A stretch of 64,000 bases of DNA from UBA7672 sp030824255 (lineage in GTDB: Bacteria; Pseudomonadota; Alphaproteobacteria; Caulobacterales; Hyphomonadaceae): the NCBI GenBank assembly GCA_942493305.1, contig OW818686.1, positions 124,001 to 188,000 on the forward strand, written 5' to 3'. The translations under genes and the position numbers were made by a program. Under the pieces are notes generated by a model, which was not told where the DNA came from, searched no databases, and saw only the letters and a list, made by a program, of their open reading frames with translations. Positions 16,055-23,716 of the stretch are shown piece by piece (the stretch's first letter is position 1; each line of letters begins with the position of its first letter).

Positions 16055-16828
16055 TCAGCGCGGCGGCGGGCGCGCCTCATCCGGCAGCGGCACTGGCGGC
16101 CCGATCATGCCGTTCGGCCGCGCCGTCGCGACCATGCGCTGATACGCCGGACGCGCGTGCATACGGTCGAGCCAGTCGAGGATTTTGGGGAAGCGCTCGC
16201 TGTCGACGATGTTGAGCAGCAGCGTGTAGCGCAGCGCGAACTCCATCATGATGTCGGCGGATGAGAACTCTGGTCCGCCGAAATAGGGATTGGTGGACAG
16301 CCAGTCCTCGGCGAAGCGGATGACGTTCTCGGAATCGACCAGCGGCGAACGACGCTCGGGCGGCTTGATCTGCCAGACGTTGTAGTCGGTGCCCACGCGC
16401 GGCAGCAGCGAGCCTTCCGCGTACTGGTACCAGATCTGGTGCCAGGGATAATCCTTGCTATCGAGGGCTGGCATCAGCTTGCCATCGGTATGGCGGCGCA
16501 GGATCACATCAATGATCGCGCCCGACTCCATGAGTATCTGGTCGCCATAGATGACTGTCGGCGCCGTCGGCATCTTCGGGTTGACCTTGCGGATCTCCGC
16601 AAGCGATGCGCCGAGACTGTTGTTCACGAACTTCAGCTCATAGGGAAAGCCCAGCTCTTCCATCAGCCACACCACGCGCTCGGAGCGCCTTCCCTCAAGG
16701 TGATAGATCGTGATGGGCGGCAACGGCGTAGCCTGATGCGATGCGGCAGCCGCCTGTGGGGTCGGCGCACTCGTGCATCCGGCAAGGACCGCCGCCAACA
16801 GGGCTACGAGCGCTGTTGCGATCTTCAT
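16055..16828 (-). CDS. Glutathione S-transferase-fold lipoprotein (copy 2)
   Basis: From ATG 16828 the protein is 257 residues with a lipoprotein signal 'MKIATALVALLAAVLAGC' (Cys 18). The body is collinear with copy 1: 'ITIYHLEGRRSERVVWLMEE', 'PTAPTVIYGDQILMESGAII', 'RRSPLVDSENVIRFAEDWL', and 'FSSADIMMEFAL'. The leader just before the ATG (GGGGAGACGTCT) also resembles that of copy 1 (GGGAGAGACGTC), which suggests duplication of the whole gene including its ribosome-binding region. A longer frame upstream lacks any signal sequence and is rejected. It is divergent from the SDR gene at 16973. Confidence 0.82.
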   Translation of the reverse strand: MKIATALVALLAAVLAGCTSAPTPQAAAASHQATPLPPITIYHLEGRRSERVVWLMEELGFPYELKFVNNSLGASLAEIRKVNPKMPTAPTVIYGDQILMESGAIIDVILRRHTDGKLMPALDSKDYPWHQIWYQYAEGSLLPRVGTDYNVWQIKPPERRSPLVDSENVIRFAEDWLSTNPYFGGPEFSSADIMMEFALRYTLLLNIVDSERFPKILDWLDRMHARPAYQRMVATARPNGMIGPPVPLPDEARPPPR

Positions 16829-16939
16829 AGACGTCTCCCCTTCCCGCATGTCACGGGCTGTCGTTTTAGCCAGCGTTACCTGCTTCAGTCCTCGCCGCAA
16901 GGCGCGAGAGATGACTTGCCAACTGATTCCCGATAATAT

Positions 16940-16958
16940 ATTTACACCGTAAATTATA
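16940..16958. promoter_or_regulatory. A+T-rich inverted repeat in GST/SDR divergent promoter
   Basis: ATTTAC-ACC-GTAAAT (16940-16954) forms a 6-bp inverted repeat in the divergent interval between the GST lipoprotein (minus) and the SDR (plus). It overlaps a TATAAT sequence on the minus strand (16953-16958). An operator for a regulator of both genes is plausible but no regulator gene is adjacent. Confidence 0.3.
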
Positions 16959-16972
16959 AGCGGAGCAGCCCC

Positions 16973-17758
16973 ATGACCACGTTTCGCGACAAGCTTCTCG
17001 CCGGCAAGACCGCCTTCGTCGCCGGTGCCTCCAGTGGCATCAACCTGCAGATCGCAACGCGCCTCGCGGAAGCGGGCGCCGCGGTGACCATCCTCTCGCG
17101 CTCAGCCGACAAGATTGAAGCGGCGGCGGCGGGCATTCGCGCGACGGGGGCCAAGGCCATCGGCATCGCGCAGGACGTGCGCGACCATGAAGGCGTCGGC
17201 GCAGCGTTTGCGACTTCGGTAGCGGAACACGGCCCGATCGATATTCTCGTCTCGGGCGCGGCAGGCAACTTCGTCGCGCCGTTCAACGGCATTTCGTACA
17301 ATGGCTTCCGGGCCGTGATCGATATCGATCTCGTTGGCGCGTACAATGTGATGAAGCAGGGCTTTCCTCACCTGCGCAGGCCGGGCGCATCCGTCATCAC
17401 CATCTCCGCGCCGCAAGCGCTGCATCCCTATCCGCTGCAGGCGCACGTGAATGCGGCCAAGGCAGGCGCGGACATGATGATCAAGACGCTGGCGGTGGAG
17501 TGGGGCCCGCTCGGCGTGCGCGTGAACTCGATCATCCCCGGCCCGATCGCCGATACCGAAGGCATGGCGCGCCTCGCCCCAACGCCGGAAGCGATGGAGA
17601 AGAGCGCCAAAGGCACGCCGATGCAGCGACTGGGAACCAAGGACGAGGTGGCGGATCTCGCGCTGTTCCTCTGTTCGGATGCCGCCGCCTACATCTCCGG
17701 CGCGATCATTCCGTGCGATGGCGGCCTGTCGCTGCTGGGCGCGGGGCGCGTGGGCTGA
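16973..17758 (+). CDS. SDR-family oxidoreductase, 2,4-dienoyl-CoA reductase-like
   Basis: The 261-residue protein has the SDR nucleotide motif 'FVAGASSGIN' (residues about 14-23), 'SGAAGNFVAP' in place of the NAG motif, and 'PCDGGLSL' at the C-terminus. The normal catalytic YxxxK is absent: the Lys is kept in 'QAHVNAAKAGAD', but the Tyr position is Val. The same substitution pattern, with 'LAVEWGPLGVRVN' following, occurs in 2,4-dienoyl-CoA reductases, so a role in unsaturated fatty-acid beta-oxidation is the best guess. GGAG lies 8 bases before the ATG. It shares a divergent promoter region with the GST lipoprotein. Confidence 0.85.
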   Translation: MTTFRDKLLAGKTAFVAGASSGINLQIATRLAEAGAAVTILSRSADKIEAAAAGIRATGAKAIGIAQDVRDHEGVGAAFATSVAEHGPIDILVSGAAGNFVAPFNGISYNGFRAVIDIDLVGAYNVMKQGFPHLRRPGASVITISAPQALHPYPLQAHVNAAKAGADMMIKTLAVEWGPLGVRVNSIIPGPIADTEGMARLAPTPEAMEKSAKGTPMQRLGTKDEVADLALFLCSDAAAYISGAIIPCDGGLSLLGAGRVG

Positions 17759-17853
17759 TCCAAGCCGGCATGTGAAGCAGGGACATTGTCGACGGAACGC
17801 TGCAGGGCGCTCGCGGGTTCATGGGAGGTAATCCCCCATGCCGGAGCGCACCC

Positions 17854-18273
17854 ATGTCCCACCTCACCCTGCACGACCTCGCGAAGAAGATGAAAGGCAT
17901 CGATATCGCCACGCTCGCGACGCACACGGATGGCGGCGAGATTGCCGGCCGGCCGATGAGCAATAATGGCGACGTCACCTATGAGGGCGACTCGTTCTAC
18001 TTCACGACCGACGACACGCGCATGGTGTCCGACATTGAAGGCGACAGGAAAGTCTCGCTGAGCTTCACGGGCAAGCACGGCTTCTGGGCGACTGTTGAGG
18101 GCGATGCGGAACTGATCCGCGACAAGGCGGCGTTCGAAGAGCACTGGACCAAGGATCTCGACAAATGGTTCGAGGATGGCGTCGACACCAAAGGCCTGGT
18201 GCTGATCAAGGTGCACGCCCGTCGCATCAAATACTGGGACAAGGGTGAGGATGGCGAACTGACGCTGAACTAG
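17854..18273 (+). CDS. Pyridoxamine 5'-phosphate oxidase-family protein (general stress protein 26-like)
   Basis: The preferred start 'MSHLTLHDLAKKMKGIDIA' at 17854 gives 139 residues; an in-frame ATG 33 bases upstream would add unrelated residues. The split-barrel FMN-binding pattern is visible: 'ATLATHTDGGEIAGRPMSNN', 'FYFTTDDTRMVSDIEGDRKV', 'FWATVEGDAELI', and 'LVLIKVHARRIKYWD'. Relatives bind FMN or F420 and are linked to stress, with unknown substrate. It follows the SDR gene by 95 bp on the same strand and may be co-transcribed. Confidence 0.82.
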   Translation: MSHLTLHDLAKKMKGIDIATLATHTDGGEIAGRPMSNNGDVTYEGDSFYFTTDDTRMVSDIEGDRKVSLSFTGKHGFWATVEGDAELIRDKAAFEEHWTKDLDKWFEDGVDTKGLVLIKVHARRIKYWDKGEDGELTLN

Positions 18274-18311
18274 GCGTCAGAACTTTTCCGGGGGCGGCGC
18301 GTTGGTGTGGC

Positions 18312-18476
18312 ATGTCCACGCCACAGCCGCCTTCTCCACCCGGTCAGCCGCCGATGCCCCCGGCGCCGCCCGAACCTCCCGTGACGCCGCCGACCACGCC
18401 GCCGGAGATTTTGCCTCCGGGACCGGTGGTCGATCCGCCGCCATCGCCAGGCGTGCCTCCGCCGATCACAGCATAA
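18312..18476 (+). CDS. Small proline-rich protein (54 residues)
   Basis: An uninterrupted frame from ATG 18312 to TAA 18476 encodes 54 residues, about half of them Pro, arranged as PP steps with acidic or Thr/Val spacers (for example 'PPAPPEPPVTPPTTPPE'). Most Pro codons are CCG or CCC/CCA with strong third-base G/C, as in neighbouring genes. There is no signal peptide or Cys. The ribosome-binding site is weak (GGGGGCGG is rather far upstream). It ends exactly where the convergent gene's stop codon begins. Small Pro-rich proteins of this sort occur in related bacteria, but function is unknown. Confidence 0.5.
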   Translation: MSTPQPPSPPGQPPMPPAPPEPPVTPPTTPPEILPPGPVVDPPPSPGVPPPITA

Positions 18477-18863
18477 CTACTGCACGCCAACGGTTTCATT
18501 GATGCGGGTAAGCTCGCAGCTCGCATAGCGCCCAGCCTGGCGCGTGAACTCGTTGAGCTTGGCCACATAGTCGGACGTCGCCTCATTCACGCGGTCCATC
18601 GACTTGTTATAGGACAGGATGGCCGCGTTGTAGCTGTCGGCGGTCGCCTTGTTGCAATTGTTCTTCGCCGCGCAGGCGGGAAGCTTCGGTTCGGTTGGCA
18701 TGGTGAGCATCAACCGGCCGGGAACAGTCGGCAGAACGCAGGCAGCCGGATCAGCGGCAGGTTCGACTGCTGGAGCGGCCGGCTCCGTGGTCTGGGTGGT
18801 TTCCTGCGCATAGGCAGCGCCGGCGCTGAACATGACGCACGCCAGAAGAACGCACCTCAACAT
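18477..18863 (-). CDS. Exported protein of unknown function
   Basis: This 128-residue protein has a signal peptide 'MLRCVLLACVMFSAGAAYAQ' with likely cleavage after AYA. A Thr/Pro/Ala/Glu-rich spacer (residues 21-45) precedes a region with Cys pairs ('AACVLP', 'PACAAKNNCNKA') and a helical C-terminal half ('YNAAILSYNKSMDRVNEATS') ending with another Cys. Four Cys residues suggest disulphides in the periplasm. I do not recognise a family. The stop codon abuts the end of the convergent Pro-rich gene. Confidence 0.65.
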   Translation of the reverse strand: MLRCVLLACVMFSAGAAYAQETTQTTEPAAPAVEPAADPAACVLPTVPGRLMLTMPTEPKLPACAAKNNCNKATADSYNAAILSYNKSMDRVNEATSDYVAKLNEFTRQAGRYASCELTRINETVGVQ

Positions 18864-18924
18864 GATCCCCTCCTCAACCCGACCCCGCTTTTTTGCTGGA
18901 AATCGGCGGGCGGGACAAGTTGGG

Positions 18925-19347
18925 TCAGTTTAAGAACGGGTCGCTGGCGGCGCCGGGCTTCTGCTCAGTTACATGAGGGGCGTCGCCCTCTTCATCGTCC
19001 CGCAAATGAAAGACGATCTTGAGGACTATGCGCGCGGCCACGGCGACGGCCAGCCCGACGAGCACCATCCAGAGCTGCGGCCGCATCGGATCATTCATCG
19101 TGAAGCCGAAGCCGATCAGGGCGATGGCGGACATCACGTAGAAGCCCTTCACCAGAACGCGCAGCGGCTTTCCCCGCCACGGGAACCAGCCCACCACGAT
19201 GCCAAGCGCCAGCAGGACGAAGAAACCAACCGCGAGCCAGCCTGACCAGTGGATATCAAGGCTGCCCATCGTGGCCACGATGGCGATGCAGGCCGCGATA
19301 CAGCCGACGCCCAGAAGGTGGACCAGGATATGATAGGCGGTCTTCAT
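18925..19347 (-). CDS. Small four-helix membrane protein of unknown function
   Basis: The 140-residue protein is very hydrophobic with four apparent membrane segments: roughly residues 8-28, 36-56, 66-85 and 91-110. The C-terminal 28 residues are charged and cytoplasmic in style ('HLRDDEEGDAPHVTEQ'). Short loops and the 'WFPWRGKPLR' turn between helices 2 and 3 are the only marked features. No enzyme motif is seen. It lies in a run of minus-strand small genes between glyS and glyQ. Confidence 0.65.
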   Translation of the reverse strand: MKTAYHILVHLLGVGCIAACIAIVATMGSLDIHWSGWLAVGFFVLLALGIVVGWFPWRGKPLRVLVKGFYVMSAIALIGFGFTMNDPMRPQLWMVLVGLAVAVAARIVLKIVFHLRDDEEGDAPHVTEQKPGAASDPFLN

Positions 19348-19413
19348 GTGCCCCTTCGTGCGCCGGTCGGCATGAACACTGTCATAACGCGAGTTACGCG
19401 GCAGACGATAGGA

Positions 19414-19800
19414 TCAGCGGGCAGCGCGGCTGAACTTTGCATCAACTGCCAGAGAGATGACGGCGCCCGCCGCGTAAGCCGCCATGTCCAGCCAGTCGAA
19501 CGATCCGCCCAGCACCGTGCGGGCGAGCGTATTGCCGCTGAGGCCAAGCGCGCCGAGCATGTTCAGCGCCTGTGCGATTTCAATGGCAGCCGCAATGCCG
19601 AGGGCGACGGCGGCAGAGCCGACCCTGCTGAGCGGCGTTGCTGCGCGGAGCACCGAATAGACCAGCGCCACAGCCAGCACATCGCCGACATAGGGGCGGA
19701 TGAAGGCGTCGCGCACGAAAAGCGCGATTAATACTACGGTCGCCAACAGGGCGATCCCGATGATAAGATAGGCGACGCGAGATGTGCTGCGATGCTTCAC
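19414..19800 (-). CDS. DUF2809-family membrane protein
   Basis: This 128-residue protein has about four membrane helices and the DUF2809 pattern: 'FIRPYVGDVLAVALVYSVLRA' after the first helix, 'AAAIEIAQALNMLGALGL' and 'GGSFDWLDMAAYAAGAV'. The conserved Arg/Asp in 'RPYVGD' and 'DWLDMAAY' within the membrane region are features of this family, whose function is unknown. It is on the minus strand, 66 bp upstream of the four-helix protein, so the two may be transcribed together. Confidence 0.78.
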   Translation of the reverse strand: MKHRSTSRVAYLIIGIALLATVVLIALFVRDAFIRPYVGDVLAVALVYSVLRAATPLSRVGSAAVALGIAAAIEIAQALNMLGALGLSGNTLARTVLGGSFDWLDMAAYAAGAVISLAVDAKFSRAAR

Positions 19801-19908
19801 GCCTGCGTCCGCACAAGATTGCGTATGAAGTTCCCGCGAGTCCTACGCGGCAAACGCTAGCGCAGTCGCGAAGGTCCGGAAAGCAAGCACCTCAGCATGG
19901 AACGCTCT

Positions 19909-20508
19909 TCAGTCCGGGTTCTGCCCGAAAGCGGCGCGGAGCTTCGCCGCTTCTTCGGGCGTGGCCTGATCTAGCATGATGCGGGTGGTGTAGAAGCCGA
20001 TCAGCTTTCCATGCTTCCGGTAGCCCCAGTCGCTGATCATGTTCTCTGTGAAGGTGATCCGGTCCCCTTCGTTCTTGCCCTGGATCCAGTTCGGCTGATT
20101 GCCGAGCGCTCCAGAAAAGCCGCCGCCAGCCGGCTGCACATTCATCACCCAGATATGTTCTTCATTCGTCTCCGCTGTTTTAACCGGAACGGCGACTTTC
20201 AGCGTGAAGCTTTCCTCACCCCGCTGGGGTGCTTCGTAATGGTCCCAAAAATGGTTGAGATGCTGACGGGCATCGCGGATTGCCTTGTCCATCATCACAT
20301 CGCCGGTGTCATAGGAGACGATCGACGGTTCGCCGCGCCGCTTGGTGACACGATGCTCCCCGGGGTCAGCGGAAGCTGACGCTCTGACCGTCGGCTCGAC
20401 CGCCGCCATGGCCGTGCCTGCATCGGGCGACGAGGCCTTCATGATCATCGCGCCGAACATGGCCACGCCGATGGCCATGAAGGCGATTTGCTTCGAAGTC
20501 AGCGCCAT
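19909..20508 (-). CDS. DUF2314-domain exported or membrane-anchored protein
   Basis: The 199-residue protein has an N-terminal hydrophobic segment (residues 8-24, 'IAFMAIGVAMFGAMIMK') that may be a signal or an anchor. The C-terminal half has the DUF2314 features seen also in the lipoprotein at 13756-14235: 'FTLKVAVPV', 'HIWVMNVQPAGGGFSGAL', 'NQPNWIQGKNEGDRITF', and 'DWGYRKHGKLIGFYTTRIML'. AAGGGGA is 6 bases from the ATG. Function is unknown. Its paralogue is 6 kb away in the same inter-glyQ/glyS block. Confidence 0.8.
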   Translation of the reverse strand: MALTSKQIAFMAIGVAMFGAMIMKASSPDAGTAMAAVEPTVRASASADPGEHRVTKRRGEPSIVSYDTGDVMMDKAIRDARQHLNHFWDHYEAPQRGEESFTLKVAVPVKTAETNEEHIWVMNVQPAGGGFSGALGNQPNWIQGKNEGDRITFTENMISDWGYRKHGKLIGFYTTRIMLDQATPEEAAKLRAAFGQNPD

Positions 20509-20643
20509 CTGTTCCCCTTCCGTGTGCCGGGGAAGTGAACATCAACCGGCTGACCGGAGCGTGAATCCGGTCGCTTCGATTTTGACGATCAGGCCGAAAA
20601 ATTGGGCCGACTCAGGGCTTTCCCTGCGGCGCGCGCAGCAAGG

Positions 20644-21546
20644 CTAGACGTGCTGCGATCTCTCCCACGCCTCTGCTGACCCTTTCGCCAGATCGCGTAC
20701 GCGGGCGATGAAGGACTGCCGCTCCGTCGGAGAAATCACGCCGCGGGCGTCCAGCAGGTTGAAGATGTGGCTGGCCTTCAGCGCCTGTTCGTAGGCGGGC
20801 AGCGGAAGCGGCTTTTCAAGGCCAAGCAGTTTCTTGCAGACCTTCTCACAGTCACTGAACCAGCGCTGCAGAACTTCGGTGTCGGCGTGCTCGAAGTTGT
20901 AAGTGGACTGCTGGATCTCGTTCTCGAGGAACACGTCGCCATAGGTCAGCGGGTATTCGCTTTCAGGATCGTTGAACGGCAGGTCGTACACGCGGTCGAG
21001 GCCGAACACGTACATCGCAAGGCGCTCAAGGCCGTAGGTAAGCTCCCCCGAAACGGGACGCACGTCGAGGCCGCCGACCTGCTGGAAGTAGGTGAACTGC
21101 GAGACTTCCATCCCGTCGCACCAGACTTCCCAGCCAAGGCCCCAGGCGCCGACCGTGGGGTTTTCCCAGTCGTCTTCGACAAAGCGGATGTCGTGAACGG
21201 TCGGGTCGATGCCGATCTCGTAGAGGCTTCGGAGATAGAGATCCTGAATGTCCGCCGGGTTCGGCTTCAGGATCACCTGGTACTGGTAATAGTGCTGCAG
21301 GCGGTTGGGGTTCTCGCCATAGCGGCCATCCTTGGGGCGGCGCGAGGGCTGCGGATAGGCGGCAAACCAAGGTTTCGGCCCCAGCGCGCGAAGCGTGGTG
21401 GCGGGGTGAAGGGTGCCGGCGCCGACTTCCATGTCATGCGGCTGCAGGATCGCGCAGCCCTTCTGCGACCAGTAGTTCGACAGCTTCAGGATGATTTCCT
21501 GAAAGCTTTTCGGTTTCTGGATTTCGCGCTTCGCAGGCGTCGACAT
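20644..21546 (-). CDS. glyQ: Glycine--tRNA ligase alpha subunit
   Basis: The catalytic alpha chain activates glycine and, with GlyS, charges tRNA-Gly. From ATG 21546 it is 300 residues, normal for the family. The class II synthetase motifs are obvious: 'SFQEIILKLSNYWSQKGC', 'QPHDMEVGAGTLHPATTLRA', 'DGRYGENPNRLQHYYQ', and 'LGWEVWCDGMEVSQFTYFQQ'. The usual neighbour glyS is about 8.1 kb downstream instead of adjacent. An earlier in-frame ATG at 21570 overlaps the divergent region and lacks homology. Confidence 0.97.
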   Translation of the reverse strand: MSTPAKREIQKPKSFQEIILKLSNYWSQKGCAILQPHDMEVGAGTLHPATTLRALGPKPWFAAYPQPSRRPKDGRYGENPNRLQHYYQYQVILKPNPADIQDLYLRSLYEIGIDPTVHDIRFVEDDWENPTVGAWGLGWEVWCDGMEVSQFTYFQQVGGLDVRPVSGELTYGLERLAMYVFGLDRVYDLPFNDPESEYPLTYGDVFLENEIQQSTYNFEHADTEVLQRWFSDCEKVCKKLLGLEKPLPLPAYEQALKASHIFNLLDARGVISPTERQSFIARVRDLAKGSAEAWERSQHV

Positions 21547-21691
21547 GCGGCTCTCCGTTTGCGCCCTCAATATGCAGCTGCGGGCCGGGTGTCATCCCGC
21601 CAGACTAAATCCTTGCTCCCAGCACGTTTATAAACTCCGGCTTAATCTTGATGCGGCAATTTGTGCTATCGGCAACGTTGGGACACCCGCC

Positions 21692-23224
21692 ATGCTCGCA
21701 GCCTTTCGTCAGCGCACGTCACAAGGCTCCGGCAATGTCCGCGCCCTCCCCAGCCCCAACCGCGACACCGCTGGAATGATCAACGCCATCGACCGTGTGA
21801 TGGCGGTCATCGAGTTCAAGCCGGACGGCACGATCATCACGGCGAACGCCAACTTTTCCTCGGCCATGGGTTACGCGCTCGACGAGATTGCCGGCCGTCA
21901 TCACCGGATGTTCGCCGATGCAGCTTATGCGGCGACCGAAGACTATCGCCGCCTCTGGGAAAGGCTGAACCGGGGCGAATACGTCGCCGGAGAGTTCAAG
22001 CGTCTGGCCAAGGGCTCGCGCGAGATCTGGCTGCAGGCAAGCTACAATCCGATCATGGACGCATCCGGGCGCGTGACGCGCGTAGTGAAATTTGCGACCG
22101 ACATCACCGCCCAGAAATACGCCGCCATGGACGCAACCGGCCAGCTGGAGGCGATCCACCGCAGCCAGGCGGTGATCGAGTTCAACCTTGACGGCACGAT
22201 CGTCACCGCCAATCCGAACTTCTGCAACGCGATCGGCTATGCCCTCCCCGACATCAAGGGCAAGCATCACCGCATGTTCGTCGATCCTGCCTATGGCGCG
22301 AGCAGCGATTACACACGCTTCTGGGAAAGCCTGCGCCGCGGCGAATTCCAGGCGGGCGAGTTCCAGCGCGTGGCCAATGGCGGCAAGACCGTCTGGATCC
22401 AGGCGACCTACAATCCGATCCGCAATTCCGACGGGGTGCCGGTGAAGGTCGTCAAATACGCGACCGACATCACCGCCGTCGTCGAGAAGCGCCTGCGCAA
22501 CGCGAAGCTGTCGGTCGAGATCGAACGCGACCTGTCCGCCATCGGCGAAAACGTCGTTAGCGTCTCGCGCCAGGCCAATGATGTCGCCAGCTCGGCCACG
22601 CAGGCGTCCGACACCATTCATGGCGTCGCTGCCGCCGCCGAGGAGCTCAACGCCTCGATCAACGAGATTTCGGCCAGCGTCAGCGCCTCGCGCAATTCAG
22701 CCGAAGAAGCCTACCGCCTGACGCAGACGGCGGATGCCTCCACCGTTGCGTTGACCAAGACGGCCGAGCAGATGTCCGGAATTGTCGAGCTGATCGACGA
22801 CATCGCCTCGCAGATCAACCTGCTGGCCCTCAACGCCACCATCGAGTCCGCCCGCGCGGGCGAGGCCGGACGCGGCTTTGCGGTTGTTGCGGCGGAAGTG
22901 AAACAGCTTGCGGCGCAGGTCTCTTCCGCCACCAAGACGATCTCGACCGAAATCCATGGCGTGCAGTCGGTGTCAGCCGATGTCGTGTCTTCGCTGAAGT
23001 CGATCCAGAACTCGGTGACGACGATCACGCAGAGCATCGGCTCCGTCGCTGCCGCGGTTCAGCAACAGTCCGCCGCCACGTCGGAAATCTCCTCGACGAT
23101 GCAGCACGCCGCCAGCGCCGTGACCGCGATCGACAAAGGCATCGGTGCAATGGCCGGCGCGATGTCGGCAGCCGCCAACGCTACCGAACAGGTGCGTGGC
23201 AACATGCAGATGCTGGTGAACTAG
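21692..23224 (+). CDS. Soluble methyl-accepting chemotaxis protein with two PAS domains (BdlA-like)
   Basis: From ATG 21692 the product is 510 residues with no membrane segment. Two PAS domains are tandem duplicates (about residues 35-145 and 155-265), each with 'IEF..DGTI.TAN.NF', 'G.HHRMF', 'EF.R.A.G...W.QA.YNPI', and ending 'VVK.ATDIT'. The rest is a receptor signalling domain with the conserved tip 'INLLALNATIESARAGEAGR' and 'GFAVVAAEVKQLA'. The C-terminus lacks an NWETF-type CheR/CheB tether. The layout matches BdlA-type receptors that sense internal redox or ligand signals, but the ligand here is unknown. It is divergent from glyQ. Confidence 0.92.
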   Translation: MLAAFRQRTSQGSGNVRALPSPNRDTAGMINAIDRVMAVIEFKPDGTIITANANFSSAMGYALDEIAGRHHRMFADAAYAATEDYRRLWERLNRGEYVAGEFKRLAKGSREIWLQASYNPIMDASGRVTRVVKFATDITAQKYAAMDATGQLEAIHRSQAVIEFNLDGTIVTANPNFCNAIGYALPDIKGKHHRMFVDPAYGASSDYTRFWESLRRGEFQAGEFQRVANGGKTVWIQATYNPIRNSDGVPVKVVKYATDITAVVEKRLRNAKLSVEIERDLSAIGENVVSVSRQANDVASSATQASDTIHGVAAAAEELNASINEISASVSASRNSAEEAYRLTQTADASTVALTKTAEQMSGIVELIDDIASQINLLALNATIESARAGEAGRGFAVVAAEVKQLAAQVSSATKTISTEIHGVQSVSADVVSSLKSIQNSVTTITQSIGSVAAAVQQQSAATSEISSTMQHAASAVTAIDKGIGAMAGAMSAAANATEQVRGNMQMLVN

Positions 23225-23239
23225 GAGAGCGGATCAGGC

Positions 23240-23329
23240 CTAGCGACGGCCGCCATTGGGGCGCACCGCCAGCACGGCAAGAATGCCGAACGCGACGACC
23301 AGCGATATGCCCTGAATGAGAACCTGCAT
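23240..23329 (-). CDS. Single-helix membrane miniprotein (29 residues)
   Basis: ATG 23329 opens a 29-codon frame encoding one hydrophobic helix (residues 3-22, 'VLIQGISLVVAFGILAVLAV') with a basic C-terminus 'RPNGGRR'. GAGGA lies 8 bases before the ATG, which is a well-placed ribosome-binding site. It sits between the chemoreceptor (plus, ends 23224) and the small membrane protein at 23513-23710. No homology can be judged at this length; a coding role is supported by the ribosome-binding site and hydrophobic pattern only. Confidence 0.4.
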   Translation of the reverse strand: MQVLIQGISLVVAFGILAVLAVRPNGGRR

Positions 23330-23512
23330 GCCTGGAATCCTCGACGCCCCGCGTTGACAACCACTTAAGTGCGCCGTCCATCCAGCGCAGCATCGCAGGC
23401 CACTTTGTCGCAGCCTTCGAAGCCTCTTTGATGGTGGGAAATCGAGTCGTGAGTGAGGCGATGGCGTGGCCGCATGTACGGGCGAGCCGCGTGTGGTTTC
23501 AGCGCAACGCGC

Positions 23513-23710
23513 CTAGCCGCGCTTGGCGTCGTCGCCCGGCTTCTTCTTCGTGAAATCGTCCAGCTGCGGAACGATCACTTCGTGCGTCTGGATATCGTGC
23601 TTGGGCGGAGTTGGCGGCTCGTCGCCGCGCCGGGCGCGCGACCGCAGCGCAGGCGTGACGAGGATCGCCACCAGCACAACCACGATGAATAGCAGGATCA
23701 CGCCGCCCAT
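23513..23710 (-). CDS. Small membrane protein with Pro-rich cytoplasmic tail (65 residues)
   Basis: The frame encodes one membrane helix at residues 3-22 ('GVILLFIVVVLVAILVTPAL') followed by 'RSRARRGDEPPTPPKHD', a basic stretch that predicts a cytoplasmic C-terminus. The rest is polar and Lys-rich ('DDFTKKKPGDDAKRG'). GGAGGT stands 8 bases before the ATG and overlaps the stop codon of the upstream methylase gene (TAG within AGGTAG), so translation is likely coupled. I do not know the family. Confidence 0.7.
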   Translation of the reverse strand: MGGVILLFIVVVLVAILVTPALRSRARRGDEPPTPPKHDIQTHEVIVPQLDDFTKKKPGDDAKRG

Positions 23711-23716
23711 GGCGGT

